Shown here in pieces: positions 26,409-37,825 of a stretch of DNA of 64,000 bases (the first letter of the stretch is position 1; every line of letters begins with the position of its first letter). Made by a program: the position numbers and the translations under genes. This DNA is from Cytobacillus solani (GTDB lineage Bacteria > Bacillota > Bacilli > Bacillales > Cytobacillaceae). The DNA lies in NCBI RefSeq assembly GCF_001420595.1, contig NZ_LJIX01000006.1:2527058-2591057 (forward strand), given 5' to 3'. The notes beneath the pieces were generated by a model that was not told where the DNA came from, ran no database searches, and was given only the letters and a program-made list of their open reading frames with translations.

Positions 26409-27661
26409 GAATTTTGCTGTATGAAATTCGCAAAGTAATCCTTTCCCCTGTTATTCTGGCACTTACAGTCCTTTTTCTCGGCTTTAACTTCTTTCTCATC
26501 TATGAGAATTCCTATATTAAGGATGATTTACGCAGCATAAATCAACTGGCTCATATGTATGGAACAGAAATAAATGCTGAGATGCTAAAAAGGATGCAGA
26601 GTGATTATGAAGCATCATTGGAAAAAGTAAATGAGATAACTAACAGTGTAGTGTCTAAGAAATATCAAAACATGGATGAGTTATATTCTGACCGTACCTT
26701 TTATATTCCCGAAAAGTTTTCTGAGAAAAATATTCAACTTTTCAATAATACCGCTTTGTTAGATTTTTACTATAACAATAGTCTTCATATCGAGGAAAGC
26801 TTCCTTTCGCGTGATCCGATTAAAATAGCTGAATATGAGCTGAAGGTATATGGAATCAGCGGACCAGCAGCGGAATTAATTAGAAGTCAATTTGATAATT
26901 TTTCGGAACGATACAAAGAGGTTCATGAAAATAATGAATATAAGCATCTGTTCCCTGCTCAGAGTGTATGGGAAACTCATTTATTACTGTTTAAAACAAT
27001 GTTTAAAGCGCTTCTAATAGAAAGTCTGATTTTAACGGTTCTAGTGACTGCATATATCATGAACTTTGAGTTTGATCGAGGAACCTATTTACTTACTTAT
27101 AGCTCTAAAAGAGGAAGAAAATTATGGCTGGATAAATTTTGTGCTTCGTTAATTACCAATATTTCTATTTTGTCCATTCTCTTTGTGATTAGCTTGGCGG
27201 CTTATTTCAGTGTATTTTCGTATAAGGAGTTTTGGCATGTGCCAATTAGCAGTTATTTTAACGCAGGCAAGGAATGGTTTATGTCATGGTGGAACCTATC
27301 ATTTATCGAATATTTAGCGGCGGCAATTGTATTAGCCTATCTATTAATTGTTCTTTTCACCTTGATGACTGTTGTTCTAGCCAGATGGATTCGGAATAGT
27401 TATCTCGTCTTCTTTACCTTTCTCTGTTTATTTGGTGTGATATTTATCAATCAAGGACTGTTTCCGAATAGTAGTATTTTATTTTTACTAGGCTCCTTTA
27501 CACCCGTTCATCTCATATTGAATTCAGTTGTTTGGTTTATGCAAAGAGCAATAACGTTTACTGCTTATTATGAAATAATTACAATCGTTGCCTGGTTTGT
27601 CATTTTACTACTCTTTGTTATGTACTGTACTAGAAGTTTCCGGAAATGCGATTTAAAGTAA
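26405..27661 (+). CDS. ABC-2 type permease, first of pair
   Basis: A 418-residue protein. It has one N-terminal membrane helix, then an extracellular region of about 180 residues rich in charged and aromatic residues, then five to six C-terminal membrane helices. This layout is common in peptide or antibiotic exporters of the ABC-2 class. KRGRKLWLDKFCASLI after the second helix fits the cytoplasmic coupling loop. It pairs with the similar next gene to form a heterodimeric channel. The substrate is unknown. Confidence 0.75.
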   Translation: MRILLYEIRKVILSPVILALTVLFLGFNFFLIYENSYIKDDLRSINQLAHMYGTEINAEMLKRMQSDYEASLEKVNEITNSVVSKKYQNMDELYSDRTFYIPEKFSEKNIQLFNNTALLDFYYNNSLHIEESFLSRDPIKIAEYELKVYGISGPAAELIRSQFDNFSERYKEVHENNEYKHLFPAQSVWETHLLLFKTMFKALLIESLILTVLVTAYIMNFEFDRGTYLLTYSSKRGRKLWLDKFCASLITNISILSILFVISLAAYFSVFSYKEFWHVPISSYFNAGKEWFMSWWNLSFIEYLAAAIVLAYLLIVLFTLMTVVLARWIRNSYLVFFTFLCLFGVIFINQGLFPNSSILFLLGSFTPVHLILNSVVWFMQRAITFTAYYEIITIVAWFVILLLFVMYCTRSFRKCDLK

Positions 27662-27676
27662 AGGAGTTGAATAATT

Positions 27677-28840
27677 TTGCGGATCATTATAGAGGAAATG
27701 AAGAAGATTTTTCACCCAGTCATGATGCTTATTTTCGTATTGATCAACCTGCTTATGTATTATATTTTTATAGATTTTGATGTAACTGTTTTTCCAAACG
27801 GAAGGCCAGCAACTGATATGTACAATATCGGAATTGAAATGGTCGAAAAATATGGGTATGAATTAGATGAAGATGAATTAAAAGACTTTAAAAAGGTGTT
27901 TCGACAGGAAATAAATAAAGCAGATAAGTACATTCAAGCTGATCAAGAATTTGCTAAATTAGGGATTACAAATTATCGAGAATACCAAGAAATGAGAAAT
28001 GGAGATCATGAGAATCCTGCCATTGAGCGATTGTCTTCAAGAATTATGTTTGAAGATGGGGTTGATCTATTCTGGGAGATCCCTGAAAGAGAGAATATTA
28101 TTGAGGAGATGGAGTTTGTTAATGAAAGATATGGCTATAGTTATACCGATGGAAAATTAACTGATAAACAGGAACTGAGAATTCAGGAAATCGTTCAATC
28201 TGGAACGGTGAATGCTATCTTCCCAGCCTACCCTGTTCAAGACAATTTTCAAACGATCAGTCATTCCATTGCCATTACGATCCTAGTTAGCGTCATCTTT
28301 ATGATTTCTCCCATTTTTATTAGAGATTATAAGAATAATATGTTTGGATTACAATACAGCTCTAAGATTGGCAGAAGCTTGTTTATGAAAAAAGTTGCTG
28401 CTGGCATGCTCTCAGCTTTCATTATTACGACATTTTTAATCATCGTTTATTACGGGATGTATTCTACTAACGATATTGGGATGTTTCTTGAAAGTGAAAT
28501 TAACTCTTTTATGGGTTCTGTGTATTGGTATGATTTCACTTTTCTTCAATTAATTCTTATGACGGTCTTACTTACATATGTAATAATGCTGTCAATGAGT
28601 TTACTAGCTATCTTTGTATCAAGTATATGCAAGAACTATATTTCAATTATCGGTATACTACTGCCACTATTTGCAGTTGTCTATTGGCTTATTAAAACTC
28701 GCGCCCTTCCTGTTGAAGCCTTTTTCCTTACAAGAACTCAATGGGAAATAGGGATTATTTACAGTATCATGATCATGATTCCAACTGCAGCTATCAGCTG
28801 GAAAGTCAAGAGAAAACAAAGGATTGATATAACGGATTGA
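27677..28840 (+). CDS. ABC-2 type permease, second of pair
   Basis: A 387-residue protein with the same layout as the preceding permease: one N-terminal helix, an extracellular domain of about 180 residues, then a C-terminal membrane block. The coupling-loop text SSKIGRSLFMKKVAAGMLSA parallels SSKRGRKLWLDKFCASLI in its partner, so the two likely arose by duplication. The start is a TTG with AAAGGAG ten bases upstream. Last gene of the operon; a terminator follows. Confidence 0.72.
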   Translation: MRIIIEEMKKIFHPVMMLIFVLINLLMYYIFIDFDVTVFPNGRPATDMYNIGIEMVEKYGYELDEDELKDFKKVFRQEINKADKYIQADQEFAKLGITNYREYQEMRNGDHENPAIERLSSRIMFEDGVDLFWEIPERENIIEEMEFVNERYGYSYTDGKLTDKQELRIQEIVQSGTVNAIFPAYPVQDNFQTISHSIAITILVSVIFMISPIFIRDYKNNMFGLQYSSKIGRSLFMKKVAAGMLSAFIITTFLIIVYYGMYSTNDIGMFLESEINSFMGSVYWYDFTFLQLILMTVLLTYVIMLSMSLLAIFVSSICKNYISIIGILLPLFAVVYWLIKTRALPVEAFFLTRTQWEIGIIYSIMIMIPTAAISWKVKRKQRIDITD

Positions 28841-28852
28841 ATCTTTATAGTA

Positions 28853-28890
28853 GAAAAACAAGATCTTGCTGGAAGATCTTGTTTTTTGCT
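28853..28890 (+). terminator. Terminator of the sigma/ABC operon
   Basis: AACAAGATCTT pairs with AAGATCTTGTT around GCTGG, followed by TTTT. It begins about 15 bases past the last permease stop. Confidence 0.88.
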
Positions 28891-28896
28891 TTTCAA

Positions 28897-29829
28897 CTAA
28901 CTGCTGCACCCCCCACCACAACTCGAACAGCTCGATCCTCCACCTGAATCACTATCAGATGAGCTTACGCACCCGAAACCTGAGCAGGAGCTGCCTGAAG
29001 CAGCAGCTTTAGCTGAATAAAAAGGAATTAAGCTGTTTATATTGTTTTCATAGTGATCGACCCCATAAAGGGAGAAGAATACAGCAGCAGGAAGAATAAT
29101 GTGAAATTCATTTTCCGACTTTATTTTAATAAATGGATTTTTTTCATGCTGGAATTGTTCTGCCTGTTGGATTTCTAATTTCAATTTATTGATCAAGTAT
29201 TTCTTTACGTTATCCCATTGTGTCGTTTGCCGAAAATATTTCTTTAAGAGCTCCTCATCTGAAAGATGTTTAAAGTCTAGAAGAATTTCCTTCTTAATAG
29301 GATGTTTCAAGAAAACACCCCATAGTAAATGACTGTTTAATCTTGGTTCAAATAAACTCAAATACATCCAATCAAAAAAGGCTCTTTCTCCCGGTATCGG
29401 TTCAGATTCCATATTGGGCATATGATGCAAAAACTCTCCATAAAATTTCATCGAAAATTTTTCATAATCCTTCGTAAACATTAACATTTCATGCCAAACT
29501 TCATCGACTTCTTCACTGAACATAGGAACAGATTTCAACAAGCTATTCATAACAAAATATCTTTTTAATTCAAAAAATCTCCATTGATATTCATTTTCTG
29601 TCCAATTAGGATGCTGCTCTAAGATCCTTGTTTTTACATTGCTTTTAAATATGGAGGGGAATGAAGCATCCAAAGCCTTTACAATTAGTTTCCCCTCTGA
29701 AACATGCATGCCTAAATGTGATGGTACACTTTCATTTTTCAAACGCAGTTTACGCTTTTTTCTATTTAATTTTAGAAACACGAATAAAAAAATGAAGCCA
29801 ATGATAAGGATAAAAATAAATGCTTCCAC
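28897..29829 (-). CDS. Membrane-anchored protein with Cys/Ser/Gly-rich tail
   Basis: A 310-residue protein with one N-terminal membrane helix (AFIFILIIGFIFLFVFLKL) and a cytoplasmic basic patch. A middle domain contains EEVDEVWHEMLMFTKDYEKF, which resembles the D-x-x-WH-x(n)-Y core of glycine-rich-domain (DUF1399-like) proteins. The C-terminal tail is packed with Ser, Gly and Cys (GSSCSGFGCVSSS, then SSCSSCGGGCSS), seven Cys in about 32 residues. The role is unknown; the tail could bind metal or carry modifications. The start is set at the GTG at 29829, eight bases from GGAGGGG. Confidence 0.6.
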   Translation of the reverse strand: MEAFIFILIIGFIFLFVFLKLNRKKRKLRLKNESVPSHLGMHVSEGKLIVKALDASFPSIFKSNVKTRILEQHPNWTENEYQWRFFELKRYFVMNSLLKSVPMFSEEVDEVWHEMLMFTKDYEKFSMKFYGEFLHHMPNMESEPIPGERAFFDWMYLSLFEPRLNSHLLWGVFLKHPIKKEILLDFKHLSDEELLKKYFRQTTQWDNVKKYLINKLKLEIQQAEQFQHEKNPFIKIKSENEFHIILPAAVFFSLYGVDHYENNINSLIPFYSAKAAASGSSCSGFGCVSSSDSDSGGGSSCSSCGGGCSS

Positions 29830-29903
29830 AAATTCCACCCCTCCACACTAATAGATTGACATCAATCTTTATTTATGAAAAGCGCAAATATATCCTATTC
29901 CCC

Positions 29904-30440
29904 TTACTGGAAGATACGAAGCAGAAAACCATTCTCTTTCAAATCAGGTGCCAGGAATGATACCCCTGAATTAGCTAAAACTGTTGAGACAATGGTCCAA
30001 ATAACTAGACTTGCAATCATCCAGCCTGTCACCAACCCTCTGCTTGATCCAAAACTCATTCCCATGAATGCAGAAATATGTGATCCTACTAAAAGTGGCC
30101 CAAAAATTGTTAAGCCAGGAAGACCGTATTTATCAAAGAGTACTCTTGCTCGTTTTTGCTTTTTGGAATCTTGTTCTGGTTCTGTTCCTTCCGTATACTG
30201 GTCTTCCCCGCCCTCAACTTCAGTAACCACATTACGTTTTTGCTTTCTAGTTCTGAGAAGGAGTTTAATTTTATCAACAAACACAATTAACAATAGAATA
30301 GTTAATAGATTCCCTAAGAAACCGAGGATAGCTACCGGAACCGGCGCCAATCCGCCTATGATTGCTAAAGGGATGACTGTAATCAGCTCAAATAATGGAA
30401 TAGCCGCCAATAAAAACACTAAAAAATAGGATACTATCAT
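29904..30440 (-). CDS. Small multidrug export-like protein (COG2426 type)
   Basis: A 178-residue membrane protein. The N-terminal FLLAAIPLFELITVIPLAII and the middle KYGLPGLTIFGPLLVGSHIS match the putative small multi-drug export family (COG2426, distantly DedA-like), from memory. A hydrophilic insert rich in Lys and Glu sits between helices 2 and 3. The export role of the family is not well established. It is 9 bases downstream of the Nudix gene on the same strand, so they are probably co-transcribed. Confidence 0.75.
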   Translation of the reverse strand: MIVSYFLVFLLAAIPLFELITVIPLAIIGGLAPVPVAILGFLGNLLTILLLIVFVDKIKLLLRTRKQKRNVVTEVEGGEDQYTEGTEPEQDSKKQKRARVLFDKYGLPGLTIFGPLLVGSHISAFMGMSFGSSRGLVTGWMIASLVIWTIVSTVLANSGVSFLAPDLKENGFLLRIFQ

Positions 30441-30449
30441 TTGATCACC

Positions 30450-31085
30450 CTAATCTTCATTAATTTTTTGAATCGTTTTAATAACATGCTCATAATAAGA
30501 CAAATCATGAGGAACAAAGTGATTTCTTCCAGCAAATCGGTTAATTGAAGTTCTTTGCCCTTCCTTATTTACTTCAAACCCTTGAATGTTGACTTTATCT
30601 ATTTTGCCTAACCAAAGATCATAGAATTCTTTCCATTTTACCTTAACAATCCCTGATACTTCTTCTCTTTGTAATATAAAATTATGTAGGAAATGTTTCG
30701 TTTCATATAGAAAAATATGAGCCAGCTCATTATCGATAAATTTTCCTTTTACAACAGAATATTTAAAAATACCTGCTGAAATTAATTCGTTAAAGGAAAC
30801 AGCAATGCCAATTTCTTCTTTAATCTCTCTAATCCCATCATCAACTGTTTCATGTGCTAAGAGATGCCCTGCAGCGGTGATATCGATTAGATTCGGATAA
30901 TCCTTTTTCATTTTGCTCCGAATTTGAAGGTAAATATAACATTCTTCCCCTTCTCTGCTAAAAAACCAACAATGAAAGGCTTCGTGCCAATAACCTACCC
31001 GATGGACTTCTTCTCTTGAAGCAATGCCTATTTGATTCCGTTGTTGGTCAAATATTTTCAGCATTTCATTTTCCAATATTTCCAC
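30450..31085 (-). CDS. Nudix hydrolase, isopentenyl-diphosphate-isomerase-like subgroup
   Basis: A 211-residue protein. The Nudix box reads GHLLAHETVDDGIREIKEEI followed by GI. The N-terminal part (LKIFDQQRNQIGIASREEVH, then RVGYWHEAFHCWF) is the usual lead-in of IPP-isomerase-like Nudix proteins, many of which are uncharacterised hydrolases. The GTG at 31085 is weakly supported; an ATG eight codons in (MLKIFDQ) is an alternative start. It is followed at 9 bases by the small export gene. Confidence 0.82.
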   Translation of the reverse strand: MEILENEMLKIFDQQRNQIGIASREEVHRVGYWHEAFHCWFFSREGEECYIYLQIRSKMKKDYPNLIDITAAGHLLAHETVDDGIREIKEEIGIAVSFNELISAGIFKYSVVKGKFIDNELAHIFLYETKHFLHNFILQREEVSGIVKVKWKEFYDLWLGKIDKVNIQGFEVNKEGQRTSINRFAGRNHFVPHDLSYYEHVIKTIQKINED

Positions 31086-31265
31086 ATCCTATATATTTTT
31101 ACCAAAACACTATAAATCTTATTGTATAGATCATAGCTTATGAACTCAACTATGATTCTTTTTTACTTTTAAACAACAGAACACGAATACAGAAATGTAC
31201 CATTATAATGAAAATATAGTAAAGTAAGATTATATTTATCTTGGAAGTTGATGATGGAGGTTCAT

Positions 31266-32298
31266 ATGAAATTACCGCATATCAATATTCAAAACCTTAT
31301 GGATAATTATCATGTAACTGGACTTAGCATGGCTTGTATTGAAGGTTGTACAATAAGCAGGACAGAATGCTACGGTTTACTTAATACAAATACAGTAAAA
31401 AGCGTAGATAGTCATTCGATATTTAGCGCCTGTTCAATTAGTAAATTTCTAACATCAATGTTAGTAATGAAATTGACAGACCTGTGTATTCTTGATTTAG
31501 ATCAGGATGTAAATGAAAAACTTGTATCGTGGAAAATTCCTTATAATGCATGGAATATAAGAAAAAGAGTAACCCTAAGAAATTTACTTTGTCACCAATC
31601 AGGAATGATCGATCCTGAAGGCAGTTTTCCTGAACTCGATTCGAAAATAGGGTTTCCTACAATAGTCCAGCTATTAGAAGGAAAAACCCCCTATTGTAAA
31701 GTTCCTATTGAAATGAAGTATGAACCTGAAAGCGACTTTCAATATTCAGATGCAGGCTATTGTATTATACAGCTCTTGATAGAAGATGTGACTGGAAAAA
31801 CTTTTAACAAAGTAATGAATGAATATATTTTTCAACCATTACTTATGGGAAATAGCACATTTGAACTTCCTATTGGAGAAGCTGATCTATCCAATTTTTC
31901 AGCTGGTCATAACAAAGTTGGTGATGAAGTAAATGGAAAGTATCCCATTTATCCATATCCTGCTGCTTCTGGTTTATGGACAACCCCTTCAGATTTAGCT
32001 CTGTTGGTTATAGAATTATTAAATTCCTTAAAAGGAGAAAGTAAACTTAATCTTCCTGTAAATAAAGCCATTGAATTGGTAACTCCACAAGGTGGTAAAG
32101 ACTGGACTAGGCTAGGTGTTTTTCTTGAGAAAAACGAAAAAGGAATTGAAATTTCATCATTTGGCTGGGGTGTAGGTTTTCAATGTATGATGGTAGCCTG
32201 ATTTGGAAACCGGGCTAGTCATAATGACAAATACCGACCTCGGTGTTCATCAATTGAAAGGGATTATTGGAGATATTTACAGAGCTTACTCTTTTTAA
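31266..32298 (+). pseudogene. Class C beta-lactamase-like serine hydrolase, frameshifted near its end
   Basis: The frame from the ATG at 31266 (site GGAGG five bases upstream) shows SISK at residues 57-60 as the SxxK motif and YSDAGY as the YxN-like motif. It stops early at 32199 after FGWGVGFQCMMVA. Reading on in the +1 frame from 32197 gives PDLETGLVIMTNTDLGVHQL, then KGIIGDIYRAYSF and a stop at 32298, which is the normal family ending. So there is one extra base, or two missing, near 32196. Either the gene is recently broken or this is a sequencing indel. A functional protein lacking about 35 residues is unlikely but possible. Confidence 0.82.
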
Positions 32299-32362
32299 TT
32301 CATTCTACTATCAATCTTGGTGCTGTGACCTAATATCATTTTTATTTATAACGGTTGGTGAG

Positions 32363-32392
32363 GCACCGCTCCGGTACCCTCTGGAGCGGTGC
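32363..32392. other. GC-rich hairpin between convergent genes
   Basis: GCACCGCTCC pairs perfectly with GGAGCGGTGC around a ten-base loop. It lies between the frameshifted beta-lactamase gene and the end of rph. Neither side has a clear T run, so an intrinsic terminator is only a possibility; it may act with a downstream factor or as a transcript-end stabiliser. Confidence 0.55.
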
Positions 32393-32421
32393 TGCTAATT
32401 AAATTTGGACGTATTCAGCAA

Positions 32422-35136
<2,715 letters not shown>

Positions 35137-35148
35137 CTAAAAACTGAG

Positions 35149-37493
35149 TTAAGCTTGGATGAAACCTTCTCGTAATACGTTTCGCAATAACTGGCTCGGT
35201 TCACCTACGCTGTAAAGCTGCAAATAATGCATAGCTCTGGTGCAGGCGGTGTAGAAAACACTGCGCAGATTCTCATCACCATATACATCCTCTGAAGCAT
35301 CATAAATGATGACAGCATCGAATTCGATACCTTTGGACAAATATGATGGTACGACAACAACTCCTTGTTCGTATTCAATCGAGTTACTCTTCAGGAGTTT
35401 AATTTCTTCGATGCCAGATAGGGCTTCATATGCACTTTTACTTTCCTCAGCAGATTTGCATATAATCGCAATGCTACTAAACCCTAAACCTCTAAAATCT
35501 GCGACATTAGAGGCAATGTATCTGTGCAATTCTGTATGATCGGCAACTTGTTTCAGCACGGGTTGTTCACCCTCCCGTTCAAAAGGGATAATACTTTCAC
35601 CGTTCGGAACGAGTCTTCGTGTAAATTCGATAATCGGTTTGGTAGATCTGTAGCTCCTTGCTATTGTGATTACCTCTGTTTCATCTAGACCATATAGGTT
35701 GGTTAGGGTTGTGAAATCAACCATTTCGCTGGCATGTACGAATATCGCCTGATTAAAGTCGCCGAGCACAGTCATCCTGGCTGCAGGAAACAAACGCCTC
35801 AAAAACTCAAATTGAAATGGGGAATAATCCTGTGCCTCATCAACAACGAGGTGTTTAATGGAACTGTTCGTCTGAAAGCCTAGAATCAGCTCTTTCAAAA
35901 GTAATAACGGAGTAGCATCCTCATAAAAAAGTTTACCTTCATCTAGCATTTCCAGCGTCATTCGACAAATATCCGGCCACCTTTCCGGTTTCTCACCTTC
36001 TATCCAATCACTGATCTTTAGTGGATCAGCAAATAGCTGTTTATACATCCCATTCATGTCAACGAAACGAAACGCTCGGACTTGTTTTCGTAAGGGCTTC
36101 ATTTTCTGGTGAGCAATCAATCTGGCGAGTGATTCTGGTTCGATCTCATAATCGGCTATCACTTCTGCTTTATAGCCTCGTTTTTTGCTAAGTAGCAATG
36201 TGCCTTATGGTAATCATCGTTGCTAAGGACTTCGATTTCCTCCAAAATCCATGGCTTTGTCTGTTCGACCTTTTGGGCCTCATTTATTTTCTTAATGAGC
36301 CAATCCTTCAAACTTTCAAGTCTGTTATGGAAACGGTGTGAAGCGTCATGACTGTAAAACCTTTCTGCTATTTGTCGTGCAGTAACGATTGGTTTCCCTC
36401 TGAAGCTAATGTCCTTAAATAGCATTCCCGAACCTTCTAGGGATTGTCTGTATGATTTGATTGCTTCAAAAAAACGAGTAGATGCTTTGAATTGTATACT
36501 CGCAACCCTAGACCTATACGAAGAAGTATTCGCAGCTGTTAAAACATATTCCAATTGATCAAATGGATTTTCAATTTGAAACTCTTTGCTCAGACGATGG
36601 TCCATATATTCTTGGAAAGTGACATGTTGCATATTCTCTTCGCCGAGTTCCGGCAGCACATTCGACACGTAACTATTAAAGATGGAATTAGGCGAAAAAA
36701 GAATGATTTGATCAGCATTCAGACGATCTCGATATTTGTAGAGTAAATAAGCAATTCGTTGCATAGCTGCTGAAGTCTTGCCACTCCCAGCTGCCCCCTG
36801 AACAATGAGCAGTCTCCCTTGATCATGACGGATGATCCGGTTTTGATCCTGTTGAATGGTCGCTACAATATTGTGCATTTGTTTGTCGGTCCCTTTTCCC
36901 AGAACCTGCTGTAAAACCTCATCTCCAATGGTAAGACTCGTATCGAACATGGATTGAAGAACGCTGCCTCGGATTAAATATTGCCACTTCTTCTCCAATA
37001 CGCCTTGGATTGTGCCTCCGGGTGTTACATATTTAGCCGGGCCGGGCTGGTAATCGTAGTAGACACTTGAGATCGGAGCCCTCCAGTCGTAGATAAGGAA
37101 ATCTTCGCCACTAGGATCACTAAGCGATGAGATACCAATATAGATTTGGTCCTGAGTTGAAGTACCCTCTTCAATAAAATCAATCCGTCCAAAATAGGGA
37201 ATTTCGTGCATTTGCCGCAGCGTGGACAAACGCTTAGAAGCATGTCTATGGGCACTTTGGTTTACTGCCAGAGCTTGAGCCTCTTGCCTCAAGCCGATAA
37301 TGGTCTCAAGATAATCATCAAAGGTATCCGTATTTACCTTGATTTCATCCCAAAAGTGCTTGCGGATATGAACCACTTCGTTTCTACGCCTGGAGGTTTC
37401 TTCCTCTAATCTGTTGATTTCCTGTGTAATTGTCGTCATTACACTGTCTACTCGTTTTTGCTCCTGCTGAAGTTCCGAATTCATAGCAAACAC
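35149..37493 (-). pseudogene. helD: HelD/HelR-like RNA polymerase recycling helicase, split by a frameshift
   Basis: UvrD-like superfamily 1 ATPase. The 5' part (37493-36159) holds the N-terminal coiled coil that enters the RNA polymerase secondary channel, YDWRAPISSVYYDY, and Walker A VQGAAGSGKTS. The 3' part (36198-35149) holds VVDEAQDYSPFQFEFLRRLF, LGDFNQAIF, IARSYRSTKPI and YTACTRAMHYL. Adding one A to the A6 run (36181-36186 on the plus strand) joins them as YLAKKRGYKAEV, giving about 780 residues, the HelD size. The gene is either broken or mis-sequenced. It precedes rph; HelD-type proteins linked to rifamycin resistance displace the drug from RNA polymerase. Confidence 0.88.
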
Positions 37494-37519
37494 TCCTTTA
37501 AAAAAATTAATAAAAAGGG

Positions 37520-37549
37520 TTGACTAACGCATCGATCACATCGTATAAT
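37520..37549 (+). promoter_or_regulatory. Candidate sigma-A promoter reading away from helD
   Basis: TTGACT and TATAAT are separated by 18 bases on the plus strand, 27 bases upstream of the helD start on the other strand. No plus-strand gene follows before the terminator near 37781-37811. It could drive a short untranslated RNA or be fortuitous. Confidence 0.45.
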
Positions 37550-37686
37550 TAAAATAGGGATAATATATTAAAAAATATATAAACGATGTATATCTATATA
37601 AATTTACCATAAGTTCTCACTTTTATCAATGTATTTATTGAATTCTATGTTTGTCGATTCATGAGCGATTCTTTACATGTCTTCTA

Positions 37687-37716
37687 GGGGGTACCGTCAA
37701 CTTTGGCGGTACCCCC
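37687..37716. other. Perfect inverted repeat between helD and the anti-sigma gene
   Basis: GGGGGTACCG pairs with CGGTACCCCC around a ten-base loop. Neither side has a T run typical of an intrinsic terminator. The rest of the 37494-37825 gap holds the candidate plus-strand promoter and the terminator of the anti-sigma gene. Confidence 0.55.
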
Positions 37717-37780
37717 TAATAGCTCTGTTGTTTAGCTAACTTAAGTGGGAGGAGCAAGTTTGCACAGCAAATAAAAAGAT

Positions 37781-37818
37781 AGGAACGAAGCCATAATTGG
37801 TTTCGTTCCTAATGTTTT
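37781..37818. terminator. Bidirectional terminator after the anti-sigma gene
   Basis: AGGAACGAA pairs with TTCGTTCCT around a 12-base loop. The minus strand continues ATCTTTTTATTT, and the plus strand continues AATGTTTTGTTCTTTTT. It lies 15 bases past the anti-sigma stop. Confidence 0.82.
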
Positions 37819-37825
37819 GTTCTTT

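Noticed and set aside
32196-32201. Programmed +1 frameshift in the beta-lactamase-like gene
   Set aside because: The site GCC TGA lacks the slippery codon and upstream pairing known for programmed +1 shifts such as in prfB. A mutation or sequencing indel is simpler.
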